Source: Pseudomonas sp. ATCC PTA-122608 (GTDB lineage Bacteria; Pseudomonadota; Gammaproteobacteria; Pseudomonadales; Pseudomonadaceae). Taken from it: a stretch of 64,000 nucleotides of DNA. The notes below the pieces were generated by a model, which saw only the letters and a program-made list of their open reading frames with translations, was not told the origin of the DNA and searched no databases. The stretch covers positions 41,440 through 105,439 of the forward strand of contig NZ_LPNO01000012.1 of NCBI RefSeq assembly GCF_001952855.1, read 5' to 3'. The position numbers and the translations under genes were made by a program. Shown one piece after another: positions 56,941-64,000 of this stretch. Numbering within the stretch: position 1 is the first letter of the stretch; each line of letters starts with the position of its first letter.

Positions 56941-59052
56941 TTACAGGTTGAGGGTCAGGCTGACGGTGAAATTGCGCGGCTCGCCGGGGTTGACCCAGTA
57001 ATTGCTGTAGGAGCGCTCGTAGTACTTTTCATCGAACAAGTTGTTGAGGTTCAGGCCCACGGTGACGTTGTCGCTGGCCTTGTAATGGGCCAGCAAATCG
57101 ACGGTGTGGTAGGCCGGTAATTCAAAGCTTTTGCCGGCTTCGCCGGAGCGGTCGCCGACGTAGGTAAAGGCCGCGCCGAGGTCGGAGCCACGCAACAGGC
57201 CGTCCTGGAATTCATACACCCCGAGTAAACTGCCGCTGCGTTTGGCCACGCCGAGAATTCGGCTGCCCGCAGGGATGTCTTTGTCACCTTTAGTCACTTC
57301 GGCGTCGATGTAGGCGAAAGCGCCGATGACCCGTATCGCGTCAGTCACTTGCCCGGTCAGTTGCAGGTCAAAACCCTGACTGCGGGCCTTGCCCATGGCG
57401 CGGTTGGTGTCGGTGGCCGGGTCCAGCGCCAGGACATTTTCCTTCTCGATATGGAAGGCGGCGAGGGTGGTGCTCAGGCGGTCGTCGAACAGCTCGCTCT
57501 TGATCCCGATTTCATAACCCACGCCTTCCTCCGGCTTGAAGGATTTGCCGCCGGCGTCCAGGCCATCGTTGGGTTTGAACGAGGTGGAGGCGTTGGCGAA
57601 CAGGCCCACTTCGGGCGTCAACTGATAGAGCAGGCCGCCGCGTTGGGTCAGGGCGTCATGAGACTGCTGGCTTTTGGCGTGGTTGCGGGCGAAGTCGTCG
57701 ATGTGTTGCTCGAAGTGTTCGAAGCGCGCGCCGATCATCCCGCGCAAGCGGTCGGTGAAGATGATCTGGTCCTGCAGGTTCAGCGCCTGGCTTTTCACCT
57801 GTTCGAAAAAGTCGGTGCCCGAGCGTTCGCCGTTGGGTTTTGGCTTGCCGTAGACCGGCTTATAGATGTCGATGGTGTAGTCGCCGCCAGCAATCGCGGT
57901 CACTCGTTCTTTCTTGCGGTAATCCTCGTATTCGGTGCCGATCAGTAATTCGTGCTGCCAGCTGCCAATGTCGAACCGGCCGCGCAGTTCGAGCTGGGTG
58001 ATGCTGTCGTGCCAACCGGTGGAGCGTTCGCGGTAGCGGCGGTTGAGGGTGTGGCCGTCTGCACTCAATGGGCGGTTTTCCGAAGCGTCGCCCCACAGGC
58101 TGCCCTGTTTGTAGTGGCTGGCCAGGCGTAGCTGCCAGGCATCGTTGAGGTGATGTTCGAGGGTAGCTTGCAGGCGGTTGTTGTGGTTGCGGATATCGCC
58201 GTCGTTGGGCTCGCCGAGGAAGGTCGAGCGGGAAACGCCGCTCCAGCGATTGTTCGGCGCGACGATGCCACGGTCGAAGGTGGAGCGGTGGCGCACGAAT
58301 TCGCTTTCTACCAGCAGGCGCGTGTCCGGGTCCAGTTGCCAACTGATGGAGGGCGCGACGAAGACCCGTTTGGCCTCCACGTGGTCGCGGAAGCTTTGGT
58401 TGTCTTCCACCGCCAGGTTGACCCGTGACAACACGTTACCCTCGCTGTCGAGCGGCGTGTTCACGTCCAGCGCGGTGCGATAGCGGTCCCAACTGCCGGC
58501 GCTGGTCTGCACGGTGGTGAAGGCTTCGGGTTGCGGCTTCTTGCTGACGATATTCACCGTGCCGCCCGGATCTCCACGGCCATACAGGCTGGCGGCGGGG
58601 CCCTTGAGCACTTCGATGCGCTCGATATTGGCCGCATCCGGCGTGCTCGGGTAACCGCGGTTGGCGCTGAAACCGTCCACGTAAAACTCAGAGGTGGTGA
58701 AGCCCCGAACACTGTATTCGTAAAGCGTCAGGCCGCCGAAGTTGTTCTGTCTGGATACGCCGCCGGCAAATTCCAGGGCGCGCTCGACGTTGGTACTGCC
58801 CAGGTCCGTGAGCACCGAGGCGGGAATTACGCTGATGGATTGTGGGATGTCTCGCAAGGCGGTGTCGGTTTTGGTAGCGCTGGCAGAGCGGGTGGCGCGA
58901 TAGCCTTTGACGGGGCCAGTGGCGGATTCATACGCCTCACTGGTGATGCGGGTAGCCTCCAGTTCTAAGGTGGCAGTGTCTTCGGCGTAGACCGGGTCCA
59001 CCAGCAAACCCAGGGCGATTCCCGCCAGCGGGGCAAATCTTCGAGACGGCAT
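56941..59052 (-). CDS. TonB-dependent receptor (siderophore/metal type)
   Basis: 703 residues from MPSRRFAPL (59052); a TTG five codons earlier is less likely. Signal peptide ends VYA. No STN domain, so no surface signalling. Plug: RDIPQSISVIPASVLTDLGS, RGFTTSEFYVDGFSA, EVLKGPAASLYGRGDPGGTVNIVSKKP. Barrel ends RNFTVSLTLNL. Looks like a ferrisiderophore receptor, but the DUF4198 partner and a Zur-like half-site upstream allow another metal. Confidence 0.88.
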   Translation of the reverse strand: MPSRRFAPLAGIALGLLVDPVYAEDTATLELEATRITSEAYESATGPVKGYRATRSASATKTDTALRDIPQSISVIPASVLTDLGSTNVERALEFAGGVSRQNNFGGLTLYEYSVRGFTTSEFYVDGFSANRGYPSTPDAANIERIEVLKGPAASLYGRGDPGGTVNIVSKKPQPEAFTTVQTSAGSWDRYRTALDVNTPLDSEGNVLSRVNLAVEDNQSFRDHVEAKRVFVAPSISWQLDPDTRLLVESEFVRHRSTFDRGIVAPNNRWSGVSRSTFLGEPNDGDIRNHNNRLQATLEHHLNDAWQLRLASHYKQGSLWGDASENRPLSADGHTLNRRYRERSTGWHDSITQLELRGRFDIGSWQHELLIGTEYEDYRKKERVTAIAGGDYTIDIYKPVYGKPKPNGERSGTDFFEQVKSQALNLQDQIIFTDRLRGMIGARFEHFEQHIDDFARNHAKSQQSHDALTQRGGLLYQLTPEVGLFANASTSFKPNDGLDAGGKSFKPEEGVGYEIGIKSELFDDRLSTTLAAFHIEKENVLALDPATDTNRAMGKARSQGFDLQLTGQVTDAIRVIGAFAYIDAEVTKGDKDIPAGSRILGVAKRSGSLLGVYEFQDGLLRGSDLGAAFTYVGDRSGEAGKSFELPAYHTVDLLAHYKASDNVTVGLNLNNLFDEKYYERSYSNYWVNPGEPRNFTVSLTLNL

Positions 59053-59072
59053 GATAGAACGTTCCAATAGCG

Positions 59073-59093
59073 ATATTGAAACAATATAACATC
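59073..59093 (-). promoter_or_regulatory. Palindrome and Zur-like half-site before the TonB receptor gene
   Basis: ATATTG-AAA-CAATAT (59073-59087) is a perfect inverted repeat 20 bp before the ATG. On the minus strand GATGTTATATTG (59093-59082) resembles one arm of the Zur box AATGTTATAATATAACATT; the other arm is poor. A Fur site is an alternative. Confidence 0.4.
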
Positions 59094-59132
59094 TCTATTG
59101 AGAGTGATTTCCTTCTGAAACATTAGGTAACA

Positions 59133-59152
59133 GGAGCCCGCGAGCGGGCTCC
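59133..59152 (-). terminator. GC-rich hairpin after algW
   Basis: GGAGCCCG with CGGGCTCC around CGAG, directly after the algW stop. No T run, so ending of transcription is not certain; it may also be a solo REP-like hairpin. Confidence 0.5.
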
Positions 59153-59160
59153 TTCCCAGG

Positions 59161-60315
59161 TTATTCTTCTTCTTTCACCGGCGCCGGAGGCGGACGCAGG
59201 CCGATTTCTGCCGACAGCTTGATTTCTTTACCGTTGCGCATCACCTGGATCGCGACCTTGTCGGTCGGCTTGATCCGCGCCACCTGGTTCATCGACTTGC
59301 GGCCATCACCGGCCGGCTCGCCGTCGATGCTGAGGATCACATCTCCCAGTTGCAGGCCGGCTTTCTGCGCCGGGCCGTCGCGGAAGATCCCGGCGACCAC
59401 GATGCCAGGGCGCCCGGTCAGGCCAAACGACTCGGCAAGTTCCTTGGTCAGCGGTTGTACTTCAATCCCCAGCCAGCCACGAATCACCTGGCCATGCTCG
59501 ATGATCGACTTCATCACTTCCGTGGCGAGTTTTACCGGGATGGCGAAGCCGATGCCCTGGGAGCCACCGGACTTGGAGAAGATCGCGGTGTTGATGCCGG
59601 TCAGGTTGCCGTTGGCATCCACCAGCGCGCCGCCGGAGTTACCCGGGTTGATCGCCGCGTCGGTCTGGATAAAGTCTTCGTAGCTGTTGAGGCCCAACTG
59701 GTTACGCCCGGTGGCGCTGATGATACCCATGGTCACGGTCTGGCCGACCCCGAACGGGTTGCCGATGGCCAGCGCCACGTCACCTACGCGCAAGCCTTCG
59801 GAGCGGCCGATGGTGATCGAGGGCAGGCTTTTCAGATCAATCTTCAACACCGCGAGGTCGGTTTCCGGGTCGCTGCCGACCACGCGGGCGAGGGTTTCCC
59901 GGCCATCACGCAGGGCCACGACAATCTGGTCGGCGCCGGTGGTCACGTGGTTGTTGGTGAGGATGTAGCCTTCGGGGCTCATGATCACCCCGGAGCCGAG
60001 GCTGGATTCCATGCGTCGCTGCTTGGGCGAGTTGTCGCCGAAAAAGCGCCGGAATTGCGGGTCTTCAAACAGCGGATGCGCCGGTTTGTTGATGACTTTG
60101 GTGGTGTACAGATTCACCACCGCGGGCGCGGCGATCACCACCGCGTCGGCGTAAGTCACCGGGCCTTGTACCACCGCGCTGGTTTGCGGTGCCTGTTGCA
60201 GGTTGACATCGAGGGTCGGCAGGCCGACCAGTTGTGGATAACGCTGAATAATCAGCATCGCGATCAGCACGCCAGCCAACAATGGCCATCCAAAAAAACG
60301 CAGTGCCTTGAGCAT
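59161..60315 (-). CDS. algW: AlgW/DegS-type periplasmic serine protease
   Basis: 384 residues. Membrane anchor at 6-24, trypsin-like domain with His123 (NNHVTTG), Asp153 (ETDLAVLK) and Ser227 (NPGNSGGAL), and one PDZ domain (about 275-370). One PDZ plus anchor means DegS class. In P. aeruginosa AlgW cuts MucA to release AlgU under envelope stress. The order algW-nif3-cysD-cysNC matches PA4446-PA4442. Confidence 0.94.
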   Translation of the reverse strand: MLKALRFFGWPLLAGVLIAMLIIQRYPQLVGLPTLDVNLQQAPQTSAVVQGPVTYADAVVIAAPAVVNLYTTKVINKPAHPLFEDPQFRRFFGDNSPKQRRMESSLGSGVIMSPEGYILTNNHVTTGADQIVVALRDGRETLARVVGSDPETDLAVLKIDLKSLPSITIGRSEGLRVGDVALAIGNPFGVGQTVTMGIISATGRNQLGLNSYEDFIQTDAAINPGNSGGALVDANGNLTGINTAIFSKSGGSQGIGFAIPVKLATEVMKSIIEHGQVIRGWLGIEVQPLTKELAESFGLTGRPGIVVAGIFRDGPAQKAGLQLGDVILSIDGEPAGDGRKSMNQVARIKPTDKVAIQVMRNGKEIKLSAEIGLRPPPAPVKEEE

Positions 60316-60417
60316 TAAGAAAATCCTGACGGGTTGCAGGGGGCGGGAGAGCGCCCATAATGTCGCGCATTATACGAGGCCGTGAGCGCCTCTGAACGGG
60401 ATATTTAGGAGTCTTTT

Positions 60418-61176
60418 ATGGCCGTCGCCCTGAGCACCTTAGTCGAGGAAGCGGACCGCTACCTTAATAGTGCAAAAATCGCCGATTACTGCCCCAACGG
60501 CCTGCAGGTCGAGGGCCGGCCGCAAGTGCTGCGCATCGTCAGCGGCGTGACCGCCAGCCAGGCATTGCTGGACGCAGCGGTCGAAGCCCAGGCCGACCTG
60601 GTGCTGGTGCACCACGGTTACTTCTGGAAAGGCGAAAGCCCGTGCATCACCGGCATGAAGCAGCGCCGCCTGAAAACCCTGCTCAAGCACGACATCAGCC
60701 TGCTGGCCTACCACTTGCCCCTCGACCTGCACCCGGAAGTCGGCAACAACGTGCAACTGGCCAGGCAATTGGACATCACCGTCGAAGGCCCGCTGGACCC
60801 GGACAACCTCAAGGTCGTCGGGCTGGTGGGTTCCCTGGCCGAACCGGTGTCGCCCCGCGACTTCGCCCGCCGCGTGCAGGAAGCCATGGGCCGTGAGCCG
60901 CTGCTGATCGAAGGCAGCGAGATGATCCGCCGCGTGGGCTGGTGCACCGGTGGTGGCCAGGGCTACATTGACCAGGCGGTGCTGGCCGGCGTCGACCTGT
61001 ACCTGAGCGGCGAAGCCTCGGAACAGACCTTCCACAGCGCCCGGGAAAACGACATCAGCTTTATCGCGGCCGGGCATCACGCCACTGAGCGATACGGTGT
61101 GCAGGCGTTGGGTGACTATCTGGCGCGGCGTTTTGCCCTGGAACACCTGTTCATTGATTGCCCCAACCCGATCTGA
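60418..61176 (+). CDS. Nif3-like dinuclear metal protein (YbgI/NIF3)
   Basis: 252 residues. Metal ligands in LVLVHHGYFWKG, LLAYHLPLDLHPEVGNN and the C-terminal AGHHATERYGVQALGDYL. DYCPNGLQVEG starts the fold. Members form hexameric toroids; physiological role unsettled although often named GTP cyclohydrolase 1 type 2. Divergent from algW and followed by a REPIN. Confidence 0.93.
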   Translation: MAVALSTLVEEADRYLNSAKIADYCPNGLQVEGRPQVLRIVSGVTASQALLDAAVEAQADLVLVHHGYFWKGESPCITGMKQRRLKTLLKHDISLLAYHLPLDLHPEVGNNVQLARQLDITVEGPLDPDNLKVVGLVGSLAEPVSPRDFARRVQEAMGREPLLIEGSEMIRRVGWCTGGGQGYIDQAVLAGVDLYLSGEASEQTFHSARENDISFIAAGHHATERYGVQALGDYLARRFALEHLFIDCPNPI

Positions 61177-61195
61177 CAAACACCGCCGGACACAT

Positions 61196-61283
61196 GTGGG
61201 AGCGGGCTTGCTCGCGAATGCGGTGTGTCAGTCAATGCATGTGGCGACTGATGCACCGCATTCGCGAGCAAGCCCGCTCCCAC
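61196..61283. repeat. REPIN
   Basis: GTGGGAGCGGGCTTGCTCGC and its inverse ending 61283, placed 20 bp after the Nif3 gene and before the cysD promoter. Confidence 0.92.
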
Positions 61284-61342
61284 ATTTGACCGTGTTTTGC
61301 CTTGGTAACCCTCATTCATCCGCCCGACCCAGCCAAACCCAG

Positions 61343-61360
61343 CGGTATATTGATATACCG
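61343..61360. promoter_or_regulatory. Perfect 18-bp palindrome in the cysD promoter region
   Basis: CGGTATAT-TG-ATATACCG, 106 bp before the cysD ATG. It may be an operator or a hairpin. The CysB consensus is not palindromic in this manner, so a different regulator would be expected. Confidence 0.55.
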
Positions 61361-61465
61361 TTTCGATCTAGCCAGCTCCCTCAATAGAATCAGGTGCTGT
61401 GCTAGCATGCCCCGCTCGAACACGGCCCGCTGGCCGTCCATAAGATCGTTTTTCCGTGAGTAGCC

Positions 61466-62383
61466 ATGGTCGACAAACTGACGCATCTGAAACAGCTGGA
61501 GGCGGAAAGCATCCACATCATCCGCGAGGTCGCCGCCGAGTTCGATAACCCGGTGATGCTCTACTCGATCGGTAAAGACTCCGCCGTGATGCTGCACCTG
61601 GCACGCAAGGCATTTTTCCCGGGCAAGCTGCCGTTTCCGGTCATGCACGTCGACACCCGCTGGAAATTCCAGGAGATGTACAAGTTCCGCGACAAGATGG
61701 TCGAAGAACTGGGCCTGGACCTGATCACCCATATCAACCCCGATGGCGTGGCGCAGAACATCAACCCGTTCACCCACGGCAGCGCCAAGCACACCGACAT
61801 CATGAAGACCGAAGGCCTCAAGCAGGCCCTGGACAAGCATGGTTTCGACGCAGCATTCGGCGGTGCCCGTCGCGATGAAGAGAAATCCCGCGCCAAAGAG
61901 CGCGTGTACTCGTTCCGCGACAGCAAGCACCGCTGGGACCCGAAAAACCAGCGTCCGGAGCTGTGGAACGTCTACAACGGCAACGTCAACAAGGGCGAGT
62001 CGATCCGTGTGTTCCCGCTGTCCAACTGGACCGAGCTGGACATCTGGCAGTACATCTACCTGGAAGGCATCCCGATTGTTCCGCTGTACTTCGCCGCCGA
62101 GCGCGAAGTGATCGAGAAGAACGGCACGTTGATCATGATCGACGACGACCGCATCCTCGAGCACCTGTCCGACGAAGACAAAGCCCGAATCGTCAAAAAG
62201 AAAGTACGTTTCCGTACCCTTGGCTGCTACCCGTTGACGGGCGCGGTGGAGTCCGAAGCCGAGACGCTGACGGACATCATTCAGGAAATGCTCCTGACGC
62301 GAACTTCCGAGCGCCAGGGCCGGGTCATCGACCACGATGGCGCAGGCTCGATGGAAGATAAAAAACGTCAAGGCTATTTCTAA
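61466..62383 (+). CDS. cysD: Sulfate adenylyltransferase subunit 2
   Basis: 305 residues. Makes APS from sulfate and ATP with CysN. PP-loop [40 protein letters not shown] and the C-terminal [25 protein letters not shown] are conserved. Followed after nine bases by cysNC. Confidence 0.97.
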   Translation: MVDKLTHLKQLEAESIHIIREVAAEFDNPVMLYSIGKDSAVMLHLARKAFFPGKLPFPVMHVDTRWKFQEMYKFRDKMVEELGLDLITHINPDGVAQNINPFTHGSAKHTDIMKTEGLKQALDKHGFDAAFGGARRDEEKSRAKERVYSFRDSKHRWDPKNQRPELWNVYNGNVNKGESIRVFPLSNWTELDIWQYIYLEGIPIVPLYFAAEREVIEKNGTLIMIDDDRILEHLSDEDKARIVKKKVRFRTLGCYPLTGAVESEAETLTDIIQEMLLTRTSERQGRVIDHDGAGSMEDKKRQGYF

Positions 62384-62392
62384 GGGGTTGTC

Positions 62393-64000
62393 ATGTCGCA
62401 CGTATCTGATTTGATCAGCGAGGACATCCTCGCCTACCTGGGCCAGCATGAGCGCAAGGAAATGTTGCGCTTCCTGACCTGTGGCAACGTCGATGACGGC
62501 AAAAGCACCCTGATCGGGCGCCTGCTGCACGACTCCAAGATGATCTACGAAGATCACCTGGAAGCCATCACCCGCGATTCGAAGAAGTCCGGCACCACCG
62601 GCGATGACATCGACCTGGCCTTGCTGGTCGACGGCCTGCAAGCCGAGCGCGAGCAGGGCATCACCATCGATGTTGCCTACCGCTACTTCTCCACCGCCAA
62701 GCGCAAATTCATCATTGCCGACACCCCCGGCCATGAGCAGTACACCCGCAACATGGCCACCGGTGCCTCCACCTGTGACCTGGCGATCATCCTGATCGAC
62801 GCCCGCTACGGCGTGCAGACCCAGACCCGTCGCCACAGCTTTATCGCCTCATTGCTGGGGATCAAACACATCGTGGTGGCCGTCAACAAGATGGACATCA
62901 ACGGCTTTGACCAAAGTGTGTTCGAGTCGATCAAGGCCGATTACCTGAAGTTCGCCGACGGTATCGCGTTCAAACCGAGCACCCTGACATTCGTGCCGAT
63001 GTCGGCGCTCAAGGGCGACAACGTGGTGAACAAGAGCGAGCGTTCGCCTTGGTACACCGGCCAGTCGCTGATGGAAATTCTCGAAACCGTCGAGATCGCC
63101 AACGACCGCAACTACACCGACCTGCGTTTCCCGGTGCAGTACGTCAACCGTCCGAACCTGAACTTCCGTGGTTTCGCCGGCACCCTGGCCAGCGGCATCG
63201 TGCACAAGGGCGACGAAATCGTGGTGCTGCCGTCGGGCAAGAGCAGCCGCGTGAAATCCATCGTCACCTTTGAAGGCGAGCTGGAAAACGCCGGCCCAGG
63301 CCAGGCCGTGACCCTGACCATGGAAGACGAGATCGACATCTCCCGTGGCGACTTGCTGGTACATGCCGACAACGTGCCGCAAGTGACCGACGCCTTCGAC
63401 GCCATGCTGGTGTGGATGGCTGAAGAGCCGATGCTGCCGGGCAAGAAATACGACATCAAGCGCGCCACCAGCTACGTGCCGGGTTCCATCACCAGCATCG
63501 TGCATCGCGTCGATGTGAACACCCTGGAAGAAGGCCCGGCGAGCGCCTTGCAGTTGAACGAGATCGGCCGGGTCAAGGTCAGCCTCGACACGGTCATCGC
63601 CCTGGACGGTTACGCGAGCAACCGCACCACCGGTTCGTTTATCGTCATCGACCGCTTGACCAACGGCACCGTGGCAGCCGGCATGATCATCGCGCCGCCG
63701 GTGACTCACGGCAGCGCGGCGCAGCATGGCAAGTTGGCTCACGTGGCCACCGAAGAACGCGCCCAGCGCTTCGGCCAGCAACCGGCGACCGTGTTGTTCA
63801 GCGGCTTGTCGGGCGCCGGCAAAAGCACCCTGGCCTACGCGGTTGAACGCAAGCTGTTCGACATGGGCCGTGCAGTGTTTGTGCTGGATGGCCAGAACTT
63901 GCGCCATGACCTGAACAAGGGCCTGCCGCAGGACCGCGCCGGGCGTACCGAGAACTGGCGCCGTGCCGCGCACGTGGCGCGTCAGTTCAACGAAGCGGGC
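62393..64000 (+). CDS. cysNC: Bifunctional CysNC: sulfate adenylyltransferase subunit 1 / APS kinase (partial)
   Basis: 536 codons, open to the window edge with no stop. GTPase part: G1 [33 protein letters not shown], and two beta-barrel domains to about residue 440. APS kinase part starts near 465 with P-loop [10 protein letters not shown] (about 471) and [17 protein letters not shown], and is cut after about 70 residues. The fusion lets one protein drive APS formation and phosphorylate it to PAPS, the common form in Pseudomonas. Coupled to cysD. Confidence 0.96.
   Translation, partial: MSHVSDLISEDILAYLGQHERKEMLRFLTCGNVDDGKSTLIGRLLHDSKMIYEDHLEAITRDSKKSGTTGDDIDLALLVDGLQAEREQGITIDVAYRYFSTAKRKFIIADTPGHEQYTRNMATGASTCDLAIILIDARYGVQTQTRRHSFIASLLGIKHIVVAVNKMDINGFDQSVFESIKADYLKFADGIAFKPSTLTFVPMSALKGDNVVNKSERSPWYTGQSLMEILETVEIANDRNYTDLRFPVQYVNRPNLNFRGFAGTLASGIVHKGDEIVVLPSGKSSRVKSIVTFEGELENAGPGQAVTLTMEDEIDISRGDLLVHADNVPQVTDAFDAMLVWMAEEPMLPGKKYDIKRATSYVPGSITSIVHRVDVNTLEEGPASALQLNEIGRVKVSLDTVIALDGYASNRTTGSFIVIDRLTNGTVAAGMIIAPPVTHGSAAQHGKLAHVATEERAQRFGQQPATVLFSGLSGAGKSTLAYAVERKLFDMGRAVFVLDGQNLRHDLNKGLPQDRAGRTENWRRAAHVARQFNEAG

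Noticed and set aside
61316..62836. 506-codon minus-strand frame over cysD and cysNC
   Set aside because: It spans two certain plus-strand genes and their spacer; no recognisable protein.
62849..63973. 374-codon minus-strand frame inside cysNC
   Set aside because: Shadow of the CysNC reading frame, which is open to the window edge and has all GTPase motifs.

Overview
The window is chromosomal DNA of a fluorescent Pseudomonas, most likely of the P. fluorescens SBW25 group. Three things point there: conserved Pseudomonas gene orders (ychF-pth-rplY-prs-tRNA-Gln-ispE-lolB-TPR, hemA-prfA-prmC-moeB-murI, algW-nif3-cysD-cysNC), an SBW25-type Rsp type III secretion cluster, and REPIN repeats with the GTGGGAGCGGGCTTGCTCGC core. 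I see no prophage, insertion sequence or CRISPR array.

Layout. 1-12.6 kb: a PgeF-like protein, gamma-glutamyltransferase, a MarR-GNAT fusion, a FecI-FecR-FecA-type iron signalling unit, a lipoprotein, a GNAT enzyme, a DMT permease with a histidine-rich tail, tRNA-Met, a small Pseudomonas protein behind a structured leader, and an Fsr-type MFS pump. 12.6-30.8 kb: a full rsp/rsc apparatus. RspR (an enhancer-binding protein) should activate rspL from a sigma54 promoter. RspL should then read three hrp boxes: rspJ-rscU on the plus strand, and rspF-G-rscC-T-V and rspA-B-rscJ-D-E on the minus strand. The 55-codon rspA gene at 29420-29587 is easy to miss. No harpin gene and no second enhancer-binding protein are present. 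31.2-43.2 kb: housekeeping genes for translation, isoprenoid, lipoprotein, heme, cofactor and wall synthesis, followed by pagL and a YkgJ protein.

44.3-53.9 kb: an apparently light- or photooxidation-responsive region on the minus strand. Nine close-packed genes (YbgA/DUF523, a MerR regulator, photolyase, a SnoaL-like protein, an SDR, a flavin amine oxidase, DUF1365, a Cfa-like methyltransferase, DUF2878) follow a promoter flanked by two TGTACA-N12-TGTACA pairs. A second unit (FAD oxidoreductase and TIGR02450 protein) has related sites. I infer that the operon's own MerR protein, which resembles LitR regulators lacking a B12 domain, binds these sites.

54.1-64 kb: a TIGR01777 protein, hemH, a TonB receptor with a DUF4198 partner, algW, a Nif3 protein, cysD, and cysNC cut by the window edge. 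Five REPINs and one half REP lie between genes. All functions are read from protein and DNA sequence by eye; no database search was run.
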